Origin: Candidatus Vesicomyidisocius sp. Agig_15_S12
GTDB lineage: Bacteria; Pseudomonadota; Gammaproteobacteria; PS1; Pseudothioglobaceae
Length of the DNA stretch: 64,000 bases
Direction of reading: 5' to 3'
Assembly: GCA_021730225.1 (NCBI GenBank)
Contig: CP072532.1
Span: forward strand, 331,230-395,229
The position numbers were made by a program, and so were the translations under genes. Below the pieces are notes generated by a model. The model did no database searches, had not been told where the DNA came from, and was given only the letters and a program-made list of their open reading frames with translations. Below are positions 61,487-64,000 of the stretch, in pieces. How positions within the stretch are numbered: position 1 is the stretch's first letter; every line of letters begins with the position of its first letter.

Positions 61487-61927
61487 GTGTTATTTTATTC
61501 AATTTTATTCCTATTAGGATTTATTGGTTATACTGATGTTGAGAGTATTGAAGCCAAGAGTTATGTTAATAATCAACAGCAACGTTATCAAACGTTAATT
61601 AATGAAATTCGCTGTCCAGTCTGCCAAGGCCAAAGTATTGGTGGTTCAAATGCAAAATTGGCTAAAGATTTACGTGAAAAAGTCAGAGAGTTGATATTGG
61701 AAGAAAATACAGATAACAATATTCGTCAATTTATGACTGAGAGATATGGCGATTTTATCGTATTTAAACCACCCGTTAATAAAAATACTTATTTATTATG
61801 GTTTGCACCTTTTATATTTTTAGTTTTAGGGTTATTCTTTTTAGTACGTTCTTTATTGACTAAAGGATTTAGTGTTAAAAGTAATAGTAATATAGATACA
61901 ACTAAGGCTAAAGATTTATTAAAATAA
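61487..61927 (+). CDS. ccmH: Cytochrome c-type biogenesis protein CcmH
   Basis: 146 residues, GTG start directly after a stop codon and without a strong ribosome site. The redox motif is IRCPVCQGQS (C43, C46), followed by LREKVRELILEENTD and YGDFIVFKPP; a membrane helix (about 102-121) ends the protein. It works with CcmG and CcmF on apocytochrome c. It is far from the ccmCDEG set and next to uup, showing the ccm operon has been split. Its signal segment is short. Confidence 0.9.
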   Translation: MLFYSILFLLGFIGYTDVESIEAKSYVNNQQQRYQTLINEIRCPVCQGQSIGGSNAKLAKDLREKVRELILEENTDNNIRQFMTERYGDFIVFKPPVNKNTYLLWFAPFIFLVLGLFFLVRSLLTKGFSVKSNSNIDTTKAKDLLK

Positions 61928-62983
61928 ATTAATAGTCACTATTAATTCAACCAACCAAGGTTCAACCAAGGTGGTGTTATTTAGATTACACAAAAAATTA
62001 ATTATATTATAATTTTAACAAAGTTTAAATTTTGTATTTATATCATGTATTCGGTGCGAATACATTAAAATTACCTGTGTGTGATTATTGGAAGTGAAGA
62101 TTTAAATATATGAGAGATTGTAAAATGCTTTATAAGAAATAGTGACAGATGTAAACTCTGTTTATTGACATAATAATGTAGGGAATTATGACATATCAGG
62201 ATATATCTGAATAATTTTAACCAACACATCTAAAATTATTTCTAATTGTTGATAATAAATTAGATTTCGGTTGATTTTAAAGGCTGTTATTATATAAACA
62301 TATAACTGGTATAAATGTCAGAAAATTAATTATGACGCCATAGTAAGTAGTAAAACTTAATCAAGCGATTTAATAATTAAAGTTTATATACATCAAATTA
62401 TATACATCAAAAATAATTAATACTTAAGAATATACTGCTTAAGTATTTGGCTGATAAAAAATGTTTGAAAGTAAATATGCATTAAATTTAGTTGATTTAT
62501 ATCAATTACAAAATAGTAATGGTTTGTCGATAGGAAGTATATTAAGTGCTATTACAAATAATTTAAAAAGTTCAAAGGTATATTATCTGTTTATTATGCT
62601 ATAGAATCAATATTTTGAACAGACTCTGATGTTAAATAATATTGACAGTGATATTTATAATAATATAGGTAAATGTTATGATCAAATTAATCAAACAACT
62701 AAAGACATAATAACACTTATATACAAGTTATCATCATTTACAGATTATTGTATTTCCACTATATATGATTTGCTAATATTTGTATGAAAATTAATAAATA
62801 TTAATTATATTTTTATATTAAACTTTGGTACATAATTGGACACTGGATTCTTATCAAGGCTATTATAATCGTGATATTTTATTAGTTCAATTGTAACGCT
62901 TGGAATCGTTTAAACAAAGTTTGGCTAAAGAAAAGGTATTGGTATAGATCAGAGCTAGAATACAAAACATATTAAGGAGTCCA
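61928..62983 (+). other. Decayed region between ccmH and lysS, with protein-coding fragments
   Basis: About 1 kb. A plus-strand frame from 62461 reads MFESKYALNLVDLYQLQNSN and breaks at about 62602; later pieces include LDSYQGYYNRDILLVQL and LESFKQSLAKEKVLV near 62837-62946. These look like parts of one lost, soluble helical protein, which I could not identify. A GTATTCG/CGAATAC hairpin lies at 62047-62063. No RNA gene was seen. Confidence 0.4.
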
Positions 62984-64000
62984 GTGAGAGACGAAGATAA
63001 CAATAAATTAATTCTTAAAAGAAAATCAAAATTAGCTTTATTAAGAAAAGGTGGAAATCCATTTATTAATAATTTTAAACCTGAAAATTTAGCACAGAAT
63101 ATTATTCAAGAATTTAAAAGTTTTTCTAAAGAAGAGTTGGAGAAAAAAAATATGCAAGTATCAGTAGCAGGACGAATGATGCTTAAGCGTGTTATGGGTA
63201 AGGTTAGCTTTGTACATGTACAAGATTCTAGTGGGAAAATTCAGCTTTTCGTTACTTGTGATAAGCTACCTAAGAGTTTTTATAATGAACATTTTAAAAA
63301 ATGGGATATTGGTGATATTATTGGTGCTACAGGTGTTTTATTCAAAACTAATATGGGTGAATTGTCAATTCGTATTGACGATATTAAGTTGTTAACCAAG
63401 TCACTACGCCCGTTACCTGGAAAATTTCATGGCTTGTCTGATCAAGAAATTCGTTATCGTCAGCGTTATGTTGATTTGATTATGAATAAGACATCACGAA
63501 ATACGTTTAAACGTCGTAGTCAAATTATTAACTATATCCGCAATTTTTTTAATCATCATGATTTTATTGAGGTAGAAACGCCTATGTTACAAACTATTCC
63601 AGGTGGCGCAACAGCTAAACCATTTGAAACTCATCATAATGCATTAGACATGCCTATGTATTTTCGTGTTTCACCTGAGCTTTACTTAAAACGTTTAATT
63701 ATTGGCGGCATGAATAAAGTATTTGAAATTAATCGTAATTTTAGAAATGAAGGACTTTCTACTAGACATAATCCAGAATTTACGATGATTGAATTCTACC
63801 AAGCTTATGGAACATATCACGATTTGATGGATTTGACAGAAAGATTATTTCGCAGTATTGCACTTGATGTATGTGGCAGCGCTAATGTCTATTATCAAGG
63901 TAACGATCTTGATTTTTTTAATTCATTTAAACGTATTAGTTTAATTAATTCAATTTTACAATATAATCCAAGTTTGATGGCAACTGATTTAAATCAGGAA
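62984..64000 (+). CDS. lysS: Lysine--tRNA ligase, N-terminal part (cut by window edge)
   Basis: 339 codons to the right edge with no stop. GTG start at 62984 behind AAGGAG (62974-62979). The OB-fold anticodon-binding domain (about 55-165) contains [20 protein letters not shown], and the class II core includes [26 protein letters not shown] and [19 protein letters not shown]. It charges tRNA-Lys in the cytoplasm. The prfB gene that often precedes lysS is not recognisable upstream. Confidence 0.95.
   Translation, partial: MRDEDNNKLILKRKSKLALLRKGGNPFINNFKPENLAQNIIQEFKSFSKEELEKKNMQVSVAGRMMLKRVMGKVSFVHVQDSSGKIQLFVTCDKLPKSFYNEHFKKWDIGDIIGATGVLFKTNMGELSIRIDDIKLLTKSLRPLPGKFHGLSDQEIRYRQRYVDLIMNKTSRNTFKRRSQIINYIRNFFNHHDFIEVETPMLQTIPGGATAKPFETHHNALDMPMYFRVSPELYLKRLIIGGMNKVFEINRNFRNEGLSTRHNPEFTMIEFYQAYGTYHDLMDLTERLFRSIALDVCGSANVYYQGNDLDFFNSFKRISLINSILQYNPSLMATDLNQE

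Overview
The window is strongly AT-rich (about 30 percent G+C by eye) bacterial chromosome with gammaproteobacterial gene content and gene order (thrS-infC-rpmI-rplT-pheS-pheT-ihfA, hupB-ppiD, rnc-era-pdxJ-acpS, lgt-thyA, ypjD divergent from ffh, mlaC-murA-hisG-hisD, serC-pheA-(hisC)-tyrA-aroA). Many intergenic stretches hold decayed genes, and genes that normally sit in conserved operons are missing (ccmF, priB, recO, hisC, cmk). With a DsrC-type protein of sulfur metabolism, this best fits a reduced genome of a sulfur-oxidising symbiont such as the vesicomyid clam symbionts (Vesicomyosocius/Ruthia, SUP05 group). That naming is inferred from recall, not from a search.

Layout. 1-4735 (minus): 5'-nucleotidase fragment, CpdA-like phosphodiesterase, alr, dnaB, rplI, rpsR, rpsF. 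5306-8268 (plus): tsaB, a cytochrome c maturation set (ccmC, D, E, G, without ccmF) and an HU gene. 8324-8488: tRNA-Val and tRNA-Asp, then ppiD. 11086-11868: fabI. 11940-12730: membrane-protein remnants, followed by the overlapping set lspA-thiO-DUF1566 protein-recJ. 16479-23606: the thrS to ihfA translation block, with infC starting on ATT. 24442-25740: msrA, a moeB/thiF-like gene and an overlapping tRNA-Pro. 26362-30973: glyA, then a convergent three-gene cluster that looks like corrinoid uptake and adenosylation. 31179-37083: serine, phenylalanine/tyrosine and shikimate genes with a truncated hisC. 37164-41332: a cysteine-less DsrC/TusE relative, lepB, ctpA, an MlaC-like protein and an ArsR regulator. 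41353-43021: tRNA-Arg, lgt, thyA. 43435-47260: an orphan Cas6-like gene divergent from rnc-era-(recO remnant)-pdxJ-acpS. 47257-53260: a small secreted protein, ubiG, bcp, lepA, ypjD, ffh. 53380-57202: hisD, hisG, murA, mlaC. 57261-58697: a clearly broken uvrC. 58728-64000: a small membrane ORF, a HAD hydrolase, an Uup-like ABC-F protein, ccmH, more decayed sequence, and the start of lysS.

Most genes are housekeeping: translation, replication, amino acid and cofactor synthesis, cell envelope and cytochrome c assembly. The most unusual items are the lone Cas6/Cmx6-like RNA endonuclease with no CRISPR array, paired head to head with RNase III across a perfect inverted repeat; the DsrC relative that has lost both redox cysteines; the ongoing loss of repair genes (uvrC, probably recO); and the truncated hisC that is still an open frame coupled to tyrA. 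No insertion sequence, prophage, CRISPR array or rRNA gene was seen.
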